Below, piece after piece: positions 40,601 to 51,855 of a DNA stretch of 64,000 nucleotides (position 1 is the stretch's first letter; every line of letters begins with the position of its first letter). A program made the position numbers and the translations under genes. The DNA lies in contig OZ037768.1 in the NCBI GenBank assembly GCA_964035545.1, positions 4,517,241-4,581,240 on the forward strand, given 5' to 3'. The stretch is from Bugula neritina (taxonomy: Eukaryota > Bryozoa > Gymnolaemata > Cheilostomatida > Bugulidae). The notes beneath the pieces were generated by a model. The model had not been told where the DNA came from. It saw nothing but the letters and a program-made list of their open reading frames with translations, and made no database searches.

Positions 40601-42391
40601 GCTATACCCCCCTATTATATTTACATAAACATAACAATTCCTATTGCTTTTGAACTGATTGAAGTTAAATTTTATATTAGGACAAATTACTGTATATTTA
40701 CCAACATCCTGAAATATTATAATGAATATAAGCAGATCTTTCTTGACTCACTGATTGCAGGTGAATGTGAGATATAATATTAACAAGCCTGACAAAGATA
40801 GGCAAGCTTTTCACACTACATCAAGAGCTTTTAATAAAAGAGAGTCTACAAATGTCTGCAAAGGAAAGCAACTCCGAATATGTACCAAGTTAGTTATTGG
40901 TATATTGTGTACCTGTATAAAACTGCATATAAACTATTGTTTTGACATTAAATACATTCTAAAATTTATAAAATATAATTCTTTTCAAGAAATATTGATG
41001 GATAATAACCAACAAGAGATACGTAATTTAAAGAGTTAATTTACTGTATATTCGAATTGTATAGATATAAGCATATCATGTACTGAACTTGCATGGTGTT
41101 TTTGTTGAGGTTCTTGAATTTAAAAACCCAGGAAAAACATGCTATAGTATATTTACACTGCAGGTATACTGGAGAAGGCGGTGTGAGTAATATGGCAATA
41201 ATTGAAGTCAAGATGGTTTCTGGCTGGGCCGTGGACAAGGACAACCTCAAATCACTGGTTAAAAATAAGGAAACTGGTATAAGAAGATATGAAGTAGAAA
41301 AGTCAGGAACAATTCAGCTTTATTTTGACTCTGTAAGTGACTGATTTGTACTCATGTACTTATCTGTAGCGTGTAAGGAACTTTGCCTCTAGCCTTTGTA
41401 TAGCAGTTAGCCAATTGATGTCAAATGGAAATTGTTCATATTAATACTTTAATAATAATGCTGTAGCTGTTCCAAATTTCTTCCATTTCATTCTATTAAC
41501 AAATACACATATCTATTACGTTAATCTCTCTAAAGGATGAAAATAGGATGCTTTATGTTTTAGTTGGGAGCTGCTGAAAAATGTTTTTCTCTAAATATTA
41601 CACAACATACAGATGTGAAAAATGCTAAGCCAGCTGTTGTTACAACATATGACTACTATAAGACTGGTAAGTAGTACTAACTGAATATTGACAATAGATT
41701 ACATTTTACAATGATTAAAATACCTACATACAGTTGAGTACTTTGGCACTGTAATAAACTAGACTATTTATCCTTACCATCAACACATGCAGAAGTTGCT
41801 GCTTGGTTTATCAACTTGAACATTGCATCTTACAGTACAACCTATACAAGTAGAGCAGGTATTAGAGAATTATCTGCTCTATATCATCACCACAACAGTA
41901 TTGTTTAGAGCCAAACCTGTTTGAATACTGATGCAAAATATTATGTAGTGTGATTAAGTTAAAGTTAAAATATTGTTTTTCAACATGCACGTTTTCTATG
42001 AACTTTGAATAAAAAAATGTTTGCATTACGTAACTGGTGATATATTCAACATCTATGTTATACTTATTATAGAGTAAAAACTGAGTAGCATCTAAAGATT
42101 TATCACATCATGAAAAATAAGCAGTTTAATATAAAACTATATATTTATATGAGCAATAGGTCTGCAATTCCTTTTGTATTTAAACAAGTAAATAATGGTT
42201 TTGTAGAGTTAAGACAAGAGCTGGAGTATGAACTTCCTGCCTGTTATGAGATCAACAACTCAACATCAACCACAGTACCAGTGACTACAGCTTCAGTGAC
42301 TACAGTACCAGTGACTACAGTACCAGTGACTACAGTACCAGTGACCACTACTCAGAATCAAACTCCCACTTCTAACCAAATACAAGTCTAA
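25886..42391 (+). CDS. A2M: Alpha-2-macroglobulin family protease trap, gene 2, with collagen-like bait
   Basis: Exons: 25886-25959, 26729-26937, 27091-27315, 27645-27697, 28000-28072, 28632-28745, 29226-29313, 30768-30903, 31320-31446, 31656-31765, 32069-32230, 32649-32855, 33114-33249, 33765-33961, 34470-34663, 34908-34960, 35112-35243, 35411-35852, 35987-36215, 36517-36660, 36960-37119, 37808-38089, 38615-38829, 39187-39463, 40067-40515, 40761-40888, 41164-41332, 41564-41666, 42207-42391. The frame closes at 1690 aa. Intron phases match gene 1 throughout, so the genes are a tandem duplicate. It has a signal peptide (about 1-23), macroglobulin domains ([14 protein letters not shown]), a bait with 32 Gly-X-Y triplets (794-889), [10 protein letters not shown], thioester GCAEQ (Cys1144) and a receptor-binding domain. 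Gene 2 adds a Thr/Val/Pro tail. It should be a secreted trap with target range set by the bait. Introns hold three antisense SINEs and several arrays. Confidence 0.95.
26285..26503 (-). mobile_element. tRNA-derived SINE, copy 1 (A2M2 intron 1)
   Basis: Read on the minus strand it opens GGAGCAGCTGTGGTCTAGGG, with a box A-like TGGTCTAGGGG and a box B-like GGTTCAAACC (plus strand 26441-26450). These are the internal RNA polymerase III promoter elements of a tRNA-type head. The body (CAATGGCC, AAGTCC, CCCTGATGAAAAGGG-like, CACAGGG) is shared with copies 2 and 3. An ATTATGAGAAA/ATCATGAGAAA pair at the ends may be a target-site duplication. Confidence 0.82.
31579..31633. repeat. (TA)n microsatellite in A2M2 intron 9
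   Basis: An almost pure TA run broken by one AATTA, ending about 22 bp before the exon 10 splice acceptor. Confidence 0.95.
32413..32613 (-). mobile_element. tRNA-derived SINE, copy 2 (A2M2 intron 11), with target-site duplication
   Basis: Same family and orientation as copy 1. The element is flanked by TAAATATTACAGAAA (32398-32412) and TAAATATTACTGAAA (32614-32628), a 15-bp duplication with one mismatch and the hallmark of LINE-mediated insertion. The right duplication ends 20 bp before exon 12. Box B lies at about 32547-32558 on the plus strand. Confidence 0.88.
34470..34663 (+). other. A2M gene 2 exon 15, near-identical to gene 1 exon 15
   Basis: It encodes [20 protein letters not shown] and [20 protein letters not shown], the conserved MG6 stretch just before the bait. 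The gene 1 counterpart (16855-17048) differs at only a few bases until the last 30 nt, and the preceding intron end is also shared. This is the left flank of a homogenised tract. Confidence 0.9.
35411..35852 (+). other. A2M gene 2 bait exon with 32 collagen-type Gly-X-Y triplets
   Basis: A single 442-nt exon encodes [13 protein letters not shown], then 96 residues of Gly-X-Y (35500-35787), then [18 protein letters not shown]. There are 21 perfect triplets, one SRA triplet (Gly to Ser, phase kept), then 10 more. Proline occurs only at Y (14 times), as in GAP, GSP, GEP and GQP; X is Ala, Gln, Ser, Arg, Glu or Phe. Charged GRD, GER and GQD triplets recur. The exon sits at the A2M bait position and keeps the phase-1/phase-2 borders of gene 1 exons 18a/18b. 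DNA-level repeats of GGTGCACCTGGCCAAGAT-like units suggest slippage growth. It is GC-rich against AT-rich surroundings. Helix formation and collagenase targeting are inference. Confidence 0.93.
36826..36868. repeat. (TG)n microsatellite in A2M2 intron 20
   Basis: A TG run with scattered C and A substitutions. Confidence 0.9.
37098..37449 (+). repeat. 32-bp minisatellite carrying 11 copies of the exon 21 splice donor
   Basis: The unit is GTAAGTTGTCTGTATGACTA followed by GACCAGATACAG. CAG|GTAAGT recurs at exactly 32-bp spacing from 37120 to 37440, eleven times. The unit consists of the last bases of exon 21 plus the start of its intron; gene 1 has a single copy (19904). The first donor gives the standard frame. 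Any later donor reads through into TGA or TAA within five to six codons. Confidence 0.95.
37969..37983 (+). other. Thioester motif GCAEQ, A2M gene 2
   Basis: [10 protein letters not shown] with Cys1144 and Gln1147. It has the same Gly-to-Ala change as gene 1, so the variant predates the duplication or has been spread by conversion. Confidence 0.92.
38873..39075 (-). mobile_element. tRNA-derived SINE, copy 3 (A2M2 intron 23)
   Basis: Same family and orientation: CACTACCCCTGTGAGAAACC at the 3' end of the element, GTCACCAATGGCC in the body, and CTAACCCCTAGACC (box A complement). It is shortened around box B (39017-39025). No clear target-site duplication. Confidence 0.78.
42207..42391 (+). other. 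A2M gene 2 last exon with Thr/Val/Pro repeat tail
   Basis: After [15 protein letters not shown] the frame continues with four imperfect copies of TTVPV(T), encoded by ACAGTACCAGTGACT repeats, then [15 protein letters not shown] and a stop. Gene 1 ends instead with YKIYRCTRRVPVEKRLPILF. A Thr/Pro-rich tail of this kind is a typical O-glycosylation substrate. Its role is unknown. Confidence 0.85.
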
Positions 42392-43114
42392 CTCCATACA
42401 CACTACAGCCAATTGAAAAATTGAATTTTATCAAAAACAAAATTTATTAATCTATATTTAATCAAGATTATTCATACATGCATATGTAAAAGATATACAT
42501 CTTGTCTTATATTTCAAAAATATGGAAATGTCAGAAATAATTAATTTACTAGATGTTGGATACCATCAGCTATACTCCCACTTTTTCTCTGTTATTATCT
42601 GCATATACTAGGTATAAGAGAAAACTTAGCTTACTGTCAAATAGCCGCAATTATATCCTAGCTTAACTAAAATGCACAAATAAACTCATTTTATAAACTT
42701 CAGAAAACGTATTAAACTTCAACACACAATCTGCAACAAACCATCACAATAATATGTTGTTTTAATGAATGTCTTTTAGAGAGAGAGATTTCAAAGAGGT
42801 TGAATGAACCAAACTAAACTCACTGAAAATAACCAGCGATTACACAGATTTAATGAGCATAATACTGATAGCACCATTTCATTTTAGCCTAAACTGAAAA
42901 ATTCACTAAATTCAGTCTACTGAGTTTTATACAGAGCATACGCGGCAGCAGCTAGCATATATTATGTCTATAAGCAGTTTAGCAGCAGCAATTTATCTAG
43001 CGTTGTATCAGATAAGAGTTAATATCTATTTTGTGACCAGCACAATGTAACTAAGCATACTGCATGCTGCAGCTGTAATTTCTCAGAGTGATAAAGCTAC
43101 AGAGTAAGAAGGCG
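42392..43114. other. Convergent intergenic region, A2M gene 2 / ANKRD13
   Basis: Both genes end here, 723 bp apart. AATAAA at 42679-42684 fits the A2M2 transcript. TTTATT at 42443-42448 is a possible signal for the minus-strand gene, which would overlap the two 3' UTRs. Nothing else is recognised. Confidence 0.5.
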
Positions 43115-46100
43115 TTATTTCTCTATAAGTGATAGCGCTAATATCTTCTCCAACTCTTCCTGCTCATTGCGTTCCATCGCTTCTCTGTCTGTAATGGACC
43201 TTTGAGCTTGTTGATTTGAGATTTCTAAGGCCATCGCCAACTGTGAATCATAGTCTAATGGGTGGTTTGGGTGGCTGCAAATGTAATTAATAAAACACCA
43301 TCATAAATTTTTTAAAGTTTTGTATCTATGATATAAATACTAAACAGGATAGCTTCTTTTTATGCTAAACATAGTGACAACATATTCCCAACTTAATACC
43401 TGATGATAATCAACCACATCAAATAAAAATTAAAATGTACATTGAAATAGTGCAAGTATAGCAGTTGTAGGTTATATATGTAGATAGTTATATAGAGTAG
43501 CTGTAGGTTATATATACAGTTATATAGACTAACTGTAGGTTATATATACAGTTATATAGACTAGCTTTAGGTTATTTATATACAGTTATATAAATTAGCT
43601 GTAAGTAATATATACAGTTATATAGATTAGCTTTAAGTAATATATACAGTTATATAGACTAGCTTTAGGTTATTTATATACAGTTATATAGATTAGCTGT
43701 AAGTAATATATACAGTTATATAGATTAGTAGTACTGTAGGTAAACCTGCTGTATCTAAGAAACAGTACCTGTTTGATTGTGTTGAGTTTCCATTTAAAGC
43801 CAGGTTTTCCAGTGCCTCTTGCAGATTGTAGTTCTCCGGTACATCTGCAGTTGGTTCCAGCAGACTCTGCTGTATAGCAAACTGCAAGAGCTGGTCATCT
43901 TGGTCAACATGCAGTCTGCCCTGGGGGTAACTGCTTTGCCCTGTCATAAATGTATTGCGAAAAGCAGATATATACAAAGGTCTTATAAACAGGAAGGGCA
44001 TTTGCCCCACTTACACTGCTACTTAGCTTTCTGTCCTTGCCTCTCAGTCTACATATTGTATTTATTGCAAAACCCTGGAATAACACGCTACTAAATTCTA
44101 CCCTTCTTATATAAATTAGACAATTTAAAATGACAAACAGTAAACACTAAGTTGTCTTCTCTTTGTATATAAAGAAGAATTACCTCTCAATCTGTAATCA
44201 CTGGGAACATCAAATGCCGTATCGTCCACGGCACACCCCACAACAACCGGTTCAAGTACCGTCTCCCCATTTTCAAGCACCTTGGGCACCTCTTCTGATA
44301 TGAGTGACACTTTATTGACTGCAGTGTCACTAGAGAATATGTTCCCAAATGTAATCTTTGCATTCAGAATATGAAATATAGGAATCTCTGTAAAACAAAA
44401 TATTCATACATTTTACTAAATAATCCAATAAAACTTTAGTAAAATTTATATAGGTCTAGCAAGTAATGTGACAAAATTCCAAAACAACTTTAATCTATGA
44501 AATAGTGCAACACAATATACATGTATGTATATACAACTATATGTAGCAATGTATGCATATAAATATCAACTGTATGTAACAGTGTATGCATATAAATATC
44601 AACTATATGTAACAGTGTAAGCATATAAATATCAACTATATGTAACAGTGTATGCATATAAATATCAACTATATGTAACAGTGTATGCATATAAAATCAA
44701 ATACTAACCAATTTTTACAGGAAAACCAGCTGGAAGTTGAAGAGTAATAAATTCTTTAAGTTTACCAAAATGAGCATTCGTTGCGGCCATCAGATCGATA
44801 ATTGGTAAAACCTTTAAAAGTAATACATGAAAGATGGTCACATGACACAAAACAGTTAAAGTAGAAATTGTGTCTCCATGATGAATAAAACTACACTTTA
44901 CTTTATAACAGGCGATATACTATGATGTCAGGCGATATACTATGATGTCAGGCGATATACTATGATGTCAGGTGATATACTATGATGCAAGGTGATATAC
45001 TATGATGTCAGGTGATATACTATGATGTCAGGTGATATACTATGATGCAAGGTAATACCTGTTCCTGAAGTGTGAGAGGAAATTCTTCTGCCATGGAAAT
45101 ACTTGCTTTAAACTTTTGTGTTTTTGTTGAAAGTTCTCGCGGCCTGCCAATATCTTTACCTTCAAGGTCAATAGCGGCATCAAAATATTCTTCAGGTGCT
45201 ATACTACACGGGTTATTTATATTTAGTATTTCTCCCTGCAAAAAATAAATCAGCACTAGCAAGTTTATTGAATGCATTTAACTACATGGAACAGTGTACG
45301 GCCATGTCACAACACAACATGTTACAGTACTCCAACCATTGCAACTCAGCAATGAAATTAAAATTAATATTAATATATTTGCGTGAAGAAGACTCAGACA
45401 GTGAATTGACTTACGTAGTCCTGGTTAGACTTCTCAGAGTGTTTTTCAGCAAAGCAGAGCATACTTTCTAGTGGATTGAACTGTTTATTCTTCTTAATCT
45501 GTTTCTTATCCTCTTCACTGAGATGCTCAGTCCTAGTCTGAGTGACAAACTGCACATTGCTGACGTTGAATACCTGCACAGTAAAGTCAGCATAGCAGCA
45601 GGATTAGTGCGCAGTGATAGCCAGTAGTTCTAGTAATTACCCACAGTATTAGTTACTCGCAATAGTTAGTTACAGTAGTTAGTTGTTAGTTAGCTAGTTC
45701 TAGTAATTACTCAAAGAAGTTAGTTCCACTGGTTAGCCCTACTAGTCACATAAGTTAGTATAGATTAGATACACTAGTACACTAGTGGCAGTAATTAGTT
45801 TTAATAATCAGTCACAGTATTAGTTATAATATGTAGTACAAGGTATTAATTGAAAAGGAACAAATAAGAAGTATTTTTAGGTGAAACCATAAAAAAGCAT
45901 TACATTTAAATGAACATTCCACCAATAATCACATCAACTTGAACAAATTTTATTAGATACGGTAATACAAATTGCAAAGCTAAATCTTGGTGATCCAGTT
46001 TTTCATAACCTACACGCTGATTCAAAATGATGTCAACAAGTACAAACAGCTGTTAAAGTACTGGTCTAATATTATTCTTAAACACCTTAGCCTGGTATCC

Positions 46101-49100
46101 GTTCACAGTTTCTACTTTGTCAGATCTGAAACCCCAAAGCCCCGACTTGGCTCTCTCAAACCCAATTTTCTCTGTATTTACATAGGAGCTGACGACTGGA
46201 GCAGTCAACCGCTCAGAGATCTGTAAACATACAGAGTATAATGATATGAAAACTGCCGTCTCACTTATTCAGTCAAATACTGAGGTTACGTAGCAAAAAC
46301 TGGTTATTCCCTATTAGAGGACGAGCTGGGTTGTGAACATATATTGTATGAACTCAAGGACATGCCATTTGTTCTTTGTATAAAAACAACTCCTTAACCA
46401 ACCATTTCCTTTAAACACAAATAATTTGTATAAATTTTAGGCAGTTTAGAAAATTTGCTTGAACTAAAAATAATAAAATGTTCAGACCACAGCCAGAAAC
46501 AAATAACTCCAGTCTTTTACCTGATCTACAGAAGGGCGCATCTGCTCCATACTGGGTTTCACTACTATATCCTGGATTATCTCGGAATACACCACACCGG
46601 CGTCGTGATCAATTTCTAGGACCTGAGTTCGATCACCTAGCATATAGAATACAATATACCTAGCATATAGTATACATAGCATATAGCATACAGTATACCT
46701 AGCATATAGCATATAGTATACCTAGCATATAGTATACCTAGCATATAGTATACCAAGCATATAGTATACAGTATACCTAGCATATAGCATACAGTATACC
46801 TAACATATAGCATATAGTATATCTAGCATATAGTATACCTAGCATATAGTATACAGTATACCTAGCATATAGCATATAGTATACCTAGCATATAGTATAC
46901 CTAGCATATAGCATATAGCATACCTAGCATATAGCATATAGTATACCTAGCATATAGCATATAGTATACCCATATATTCAAAAAAAGCTTCACAAGACAA
47001 TAAATATTCTCAAAGTTATACCTTCAATTTTAAAAACAAAACTACGAGATCCTCTTTCCCATTTGCTGCCTTCAAAGCCCAAGAGTGTTGTGTCTATCCG
47101 AACCATGGCTCCTACAATTACATTACAGAACACGTAAACACCACGTATTTATAAACAGAAATACCAAGTATTGTATGCACTGTTTTCCCTTCCCTAAACA
47201 AACTACAAGATTCATCTCAGCACACTAGCAGCTCTATGGCCCACAGACCTTGGTATAGGAGTCTATATAATTTCGCACTGTGCACTGAGAATTTTAAATC
47301 AACATCTTAATAACTTCAAAAATTGGCCTGAAATATGTTTCTAAAGATTTTACTATTATATACAATTCCTACTCACCAGACTTGTATACTTTGTATGTAT
47401 CACTGGGACACATTCTAGAGACTAGAGGGACTGCAAAAACAAGAAAAAATTTCAAGTAGAACTGAATTGATAATCAAATAAATGCACGCAAACTTCTCCC
47501 AATGGACTCAGAACATACAGGTCTCTGAACAACGTTGTATTGCAGATGCAATTCTTGAACAATAATTATAATAATATAAATCATCTTACCCCAACTGGTG
47601 AACTCCCAATTCATTTCTACATAGAAGTCTGGCGCCTACAAACAGATAAATGCATTGAGTTGGTAACCAAAAAACATTAAACTCAAAATATACGTATAGA
47701 TGCACATTAAAAACATGAAATTATTTATAATACAACAGTTTGTTAAGGTACATTGTATAGTGACAGCACCTCACTTATTTTCTTGAGGAGAAGTGGTATC
47801 CCGTCTGTACGAAGAAGAGACCTTTGATAATCTCGATGTTGAACTACATCCCGCAGCAAATCTGGATCACCTGTGCTAGTGGCTTCGTGGACAGCTAAAC
47901 ATTATCATAACGCACTTATTGTTAAAATTAAAATACAATTTAATTTGTGTTTGCAATTAAAATTAAGGTAAAGCTTTTTAGCTATCAAACTTTTGATAGC
48001 CCTTGCCGAAAAACATAATATATTATGAGGGATAAAGTGGTTTGACATACCAGACCAATACTTTGCATTTTCTTTGTTAGCATCTGCCTTATGGCTTAGT
48101 AAAACTTTAACACATTCCATATGTCCTAAGGATATAGCAAGGTGCAGGGGTGAACGCCCTCTGGGGTCGATCTTTTCTATGTCATGCTAGAACAGGAATA
48201 TCAAGTGTGGGAGTCAAAATGACTTTAGCCTGTTATGTTTGAAAGGCTCTACTCTACAGAGATTAGTTGCTAATGAGTGCAGGCAGGTATTCTATATAAT
48301 GTTACTAACTGGTACTCACACGAATGTAATCTCTATTATGACATTGAAGTATTTTAAGATTTCATGCAAATTGGAAAATTCTAACAAACATACAAAACAT
48401 GGTCCCATAACTTTTACCAAATTAAATTGAAAACAGCTTGTTAGTCAACATGTGATATAAATTAATGATTTATATATAAATAAATGATTGACATTTTGCA
48501 TTTTTTCATTTACATGTGAAAATTTTGAGCTACTAGAAATTTCTGAAACAATTTTTCAGCTCCTCACTTTTCTATTGTTGCATAGTAAAATAAAAACAAA
48601 TGGGTTTATTGTAGACAATGTTAAGGCGGTAGAATCACCTGACTATATTATAATCACAAACCATGCTGCATGCATTGCTATTAAAATATGTTAAAATACT
48701 AATAATGCAAACTAGCTAGAAATACATAGGATGATGGTATTCTAGTCACTACTATCACAGTAAACTCAGTTTGAAGGTTATATTTTTGATTAAAAAGTAA
48801 TTATGCATCTGCTTTTATTGAAATTGAAAAATAAGATTTTAATGTATAATTTAAATGTTCTGCAAAATGATCACATCTTTCAGTTTTAGTGAGGATGTCT
48901 ATTTTTATACAGATTTTTTCATATTTATATTTTATACAGCATTTAAAGACCATCAACGAAATATCGGACATCAATCCTTCGAATATTACATAAGAATATT
49001 ACAAAGAATATTACATATATGTGCCATAGGCATGTGTTGTATGCACTGCATGTACTGACCTCCTTGCTCTCTAGCAAAGCACCTAAAGTTCGTACATTAT

Positions 49101-49173
49101 TCTCCCACACACACCAATGAATAGGAAATTCTTTTTCCAATTCATGAACGGTACTTTTCTTCGACTCAGCCAT
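43115..49173 (-). CDS. ANKRD13: ANKRD13-type ankyrin-repeat, ubiquitin-interacting-motif protein
   Basis: Fourteen exons on the minus strand: 49060-49173, 48051-48186, 47770-47894, 47590-47635, 47377-47430, 47022-47111, 46521-46636, 46086-46220, 45415-45573, 45059-45235, 44709-44811, 44184-44387, 43769-43940, 43115-43274. All phases close at 596 aa, the family length (about 590). The N-terminus [12 protein letters not shown] is followed by ankyrin repeats ([33 protein letters not shown]; about 20-105). Then comes the conserved ANKRD13 domain ([61 protein letters not shown]). The C-terminus carries UIM-like segments [14 protein letters not shown] (about 499-517), [12 protein letters not shown] (551-569) and [11 protein letters not shown] (581-596), as in the A/B/D subgroup rather than ANKRD13C. 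That subgroup binds Lys63-linked ubiquitin on internalised receptors at the plasma membrane and endosomes. Several introns hold minisatellites. Confidence 0.95.
43446..43735. repeat. Minisatellite in ANKRD13 intron 13, about 35-40-bp unit
   Basis: TATATACAGTTATATAGA plus CTAGCTGTAGGTTA-type units, about seven or eight copies. They end 33 bp from the exon 13 splice donor (minus-strand sense). Confidence 0.88.
44515..44696. repeat. Minisatellite in ANKRD13 intron 11, about 33-bp unit
   Basis: GTATGCATATAAATATCAAC plus TATATGTAACAGT repeats about five times, ending 13 bp from the exon 11 donor. It explains the apparent repeated-peptide open frame at 44490-44690. Confidence 0.9.
44917..45058. 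repeat. 20-bp minisatellite abutting the ANKRD13 exon 10 donor
   Basis: AGGCGATATACTATGATGTC and its variants (AGGTGATATACTATGATGCA) repeat about seven times and run directly into the exon 10 splice donor at 45058. The last unit merges with the donor sequence (GCAAGGTAATAC on the plus strand). Confidence 0.92.
46637..46974. repeat. CATATAGTATACCTAG repeat supplying the ANKRD13 exon 7 acceptor
   Basis: Units of CATATAG, TATACCTAG and CATACAG fill the intron up to the exon 7 acceptor. On the minus strand each unit reads CTATATGCTAGGTATA, so the true acceptor (GCTAG|GTGATC) is the last repeat copy. Confidence 0.9.
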
Positions 49174-51855
49174 AAGAAATGAATATTCATTCACTGACTA
49201 TAAGTAAAACACATAGAATATGATTTTCATTAAGTAAAGTTTATTTTTAAGCATTTCTTACTGTAGCATAAAGATTTTATTATAATCACAATAAAATAGA
49301 CATAGTGAATAGAGCAAAACTTTCAGCAAAAGTAAAACTAAAATTAAATTCTAACCTTAATACTATTAGTATTACTATTAATATTAGCAATATCACTAAT
49401 ACTAATAGTAATAACTAATAAATAATAAGCAATACTAAGACTGATAGTTATAGTAATACTAATACTAATAATAATTTGACTTAGAAAAAATAATACTATT
49501 TGACTAATACTAATAGTAATACTAATACTATGACTATAACTATTACTATTATTAATACTAATAGTATTAGTATTACTATTATTAATACTCTAAATCTAAT
49601 ACTAATAGCAATAGTATAAGTATTAGTAATGCATTACTAATACTAATAGTAATACTATTGGTATTATTATTAGTATTTCAGTAGTATTACTCATTCACAT
49701 TGCAGTTGCTCATACTATGAGTCATAGCCATAGACCATCACCATGGCTGAGAGTGAGTAATACTAATACTAATAGTAATAGTAATACTAATACAGTAATA
49801 GTAATACTAATAGTAATTGGATTACTGATTAGTATTAGTATTACTGATTCCCATTCCGTAATAACATTTTAACTTAAATTTAAATTATAATTGACATTAA
49901 CTAACTCCAAGTTTAAGCTTAACCCTAAACAGTTTAGCCTAAAGTAATAATATCAATCCGTCCACTTTTAGTTTTACTGTTAGTTTTAGTTTTACTTTTA
50001 CTTTTACTTTTAGTTTCTATTTTACTTGTAGAAATAGGTAGTCGATAGACCTAATAGACGTACTTTTTGTTTTAACAAAAATAATATACTTCCATCAAAA
50101 ATGTATAGCAATTAATTAGCTATTTCAATCTTTATATTATTAGTAAACAACTTCAGTTGTTTCTTAATATAGTGTTGTTAGTAATAACAACAAAAATTAG
50201 CTGACAATCATTCGAAGCGGATTTGCTTTAAAATTTACAGGAAGTTATTTAAATTTATCATGTGATATTTAACAGTGGACGGGTTTTACAACGCTCCTTT
50301 GGGCGATATGTAACTTGCTAATAATCGTTGTGACTTATATGTGGTATACCAACACTCCACTGTTAATTGACACTTAATTTAAAAGCTTAGGCTAAGAATC
50401 TGGCGTGAGTTTGTATGAACGTAGTTTGTACAAGTACATATGTATAAATCAGTACAAAATATGCGTGCATAGCCTACTTATCAAGCTATATTCTTATTAT
50501 TCCATTCGCTACTACAAGTACAAGACAAGTACAAGTATAGCCATAATGATAATTATATTGAGAATCATAAGCTTGCCTAGTCCACATTCACATTGACGTT
50601 GTGATTGTGTTGTGAAAGATTCACCATGACCTTTGACTGTATTTAGCTATCACTATAAGTATATTAATATTTTTCATAGTGATACTGATACTCATACTCA
50701 TAGTCATACTGATAGTCACTATCAGTAATTTAAACCGGAAGGTTTAATTAAATTAAATTAAAGTTTAAATTAAATTAAATTTAATTAAAGGTTTAAGTAT
50801 GATAGTGATACTCATCATGCTGGTAGTGAGTATGACTATGAAAGTATGAGTATCACTTTAATAGTTTAAAGTTCAAACTGTTTGAAGGTCTTGTTAATTT
50901 TAAAAATAAATGACTATAACAATATAACTATAAGCATAACTCAAACTGACTACCTCTGGCTCTACGAGTATCAATATCATATTCATTATGATTAAGATTA
51001 ATATTACTATCAGATTCAGTATAAATTACTAAATGCTACTATTACTATTAGTTTTACTAATTTACTATTAGCTAGGTTAATAAGTTATTGACAATTCTAA
51101 TATAAAAATCTGTTATTTAATCTATCAATTACAATCACCGTGGTAAAAGGAATCAGTGTTGGCTGAAAATTTTCAAATTTCCATATACAAATTTATTTCT
51201 CTATAAATTATTGATTTTATTATAGTGGTAATTGTACTTTATACTGCTACTAATAGTGCTCACCTATGGATTGGTTATTGTTAGCACTGTAAATTTTAAC
51301 ATTTATATGAATGAATTTACACATAAAAATTAATAACCGAGTTTTGGGTATGCTGATAATATGCCATTAATATTATTTCAACCTTTGAATGGATGATAAT
51401 GTAATTTTTGTTTTTGTGATTTTGTTATAATTTAATTTTAAAGTTCTTCAAATTGAGTACATACATTTGTACCATATTTAAATTTGTAGTTACCTGCACT
51501 ATATTTAGGGAAATCATTATTTTCATAAATGGTTACACCGTAAAATTGAGCATGTGTGTTATGAAGGATATTCTCTACATGTTTGAAAACAATTAGAAAA
51601 GTGTGTGCCTTCGGCCAGTCTTTAGGTCATGTTTATGACCATGTTTATTTGAGCTATCTAAAAATAGGTCTAAATGTGATTTTTTTAAAAGAAATTTAGT
51701 TTGATAAAGTTTGAAATAAACCTCAGGTGCTTTTAAAAGGATGTATAAACTTTGAATTATTGACTCTTACATGTAACTTTTTAGGCTGCATTGTGTTTTT
51801 GCTGTGTTTTGTAGTCATTGAAGCTAGTTGCTTGTGAAACAACTTAGACCAGAAA
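49174..51855. other. Divergent intergenic region, ANKRD13 / POLR2J
   Basis: Holds degenerate TAGTATTACTA arrays (about 49350-49860), ACTTTTAGTTT runs (49970-50020), ATTAAATTAAA runs (about 50740-50800), and further CTCATAGTCATACTGATAG and ATTACTATTAG-like repeats (50680-51070). Promoters of both genes must lie here, but no core element stands out. Confidence 0.55.

Noticed and set aside
10584..42391. Complement C3/C4/C5 identity for the two thioester genes
   Set aside because: No anaphylatoxin or C345C domain, and Asn, not His, aligns at the thioester catalytic position; A2M-type fits better.
44490..44690. Open frame with repeated [11 protein letters not shown] peptide
   Set aside because: It is the 33-bp intronic minisatellite read through on the minus strand.
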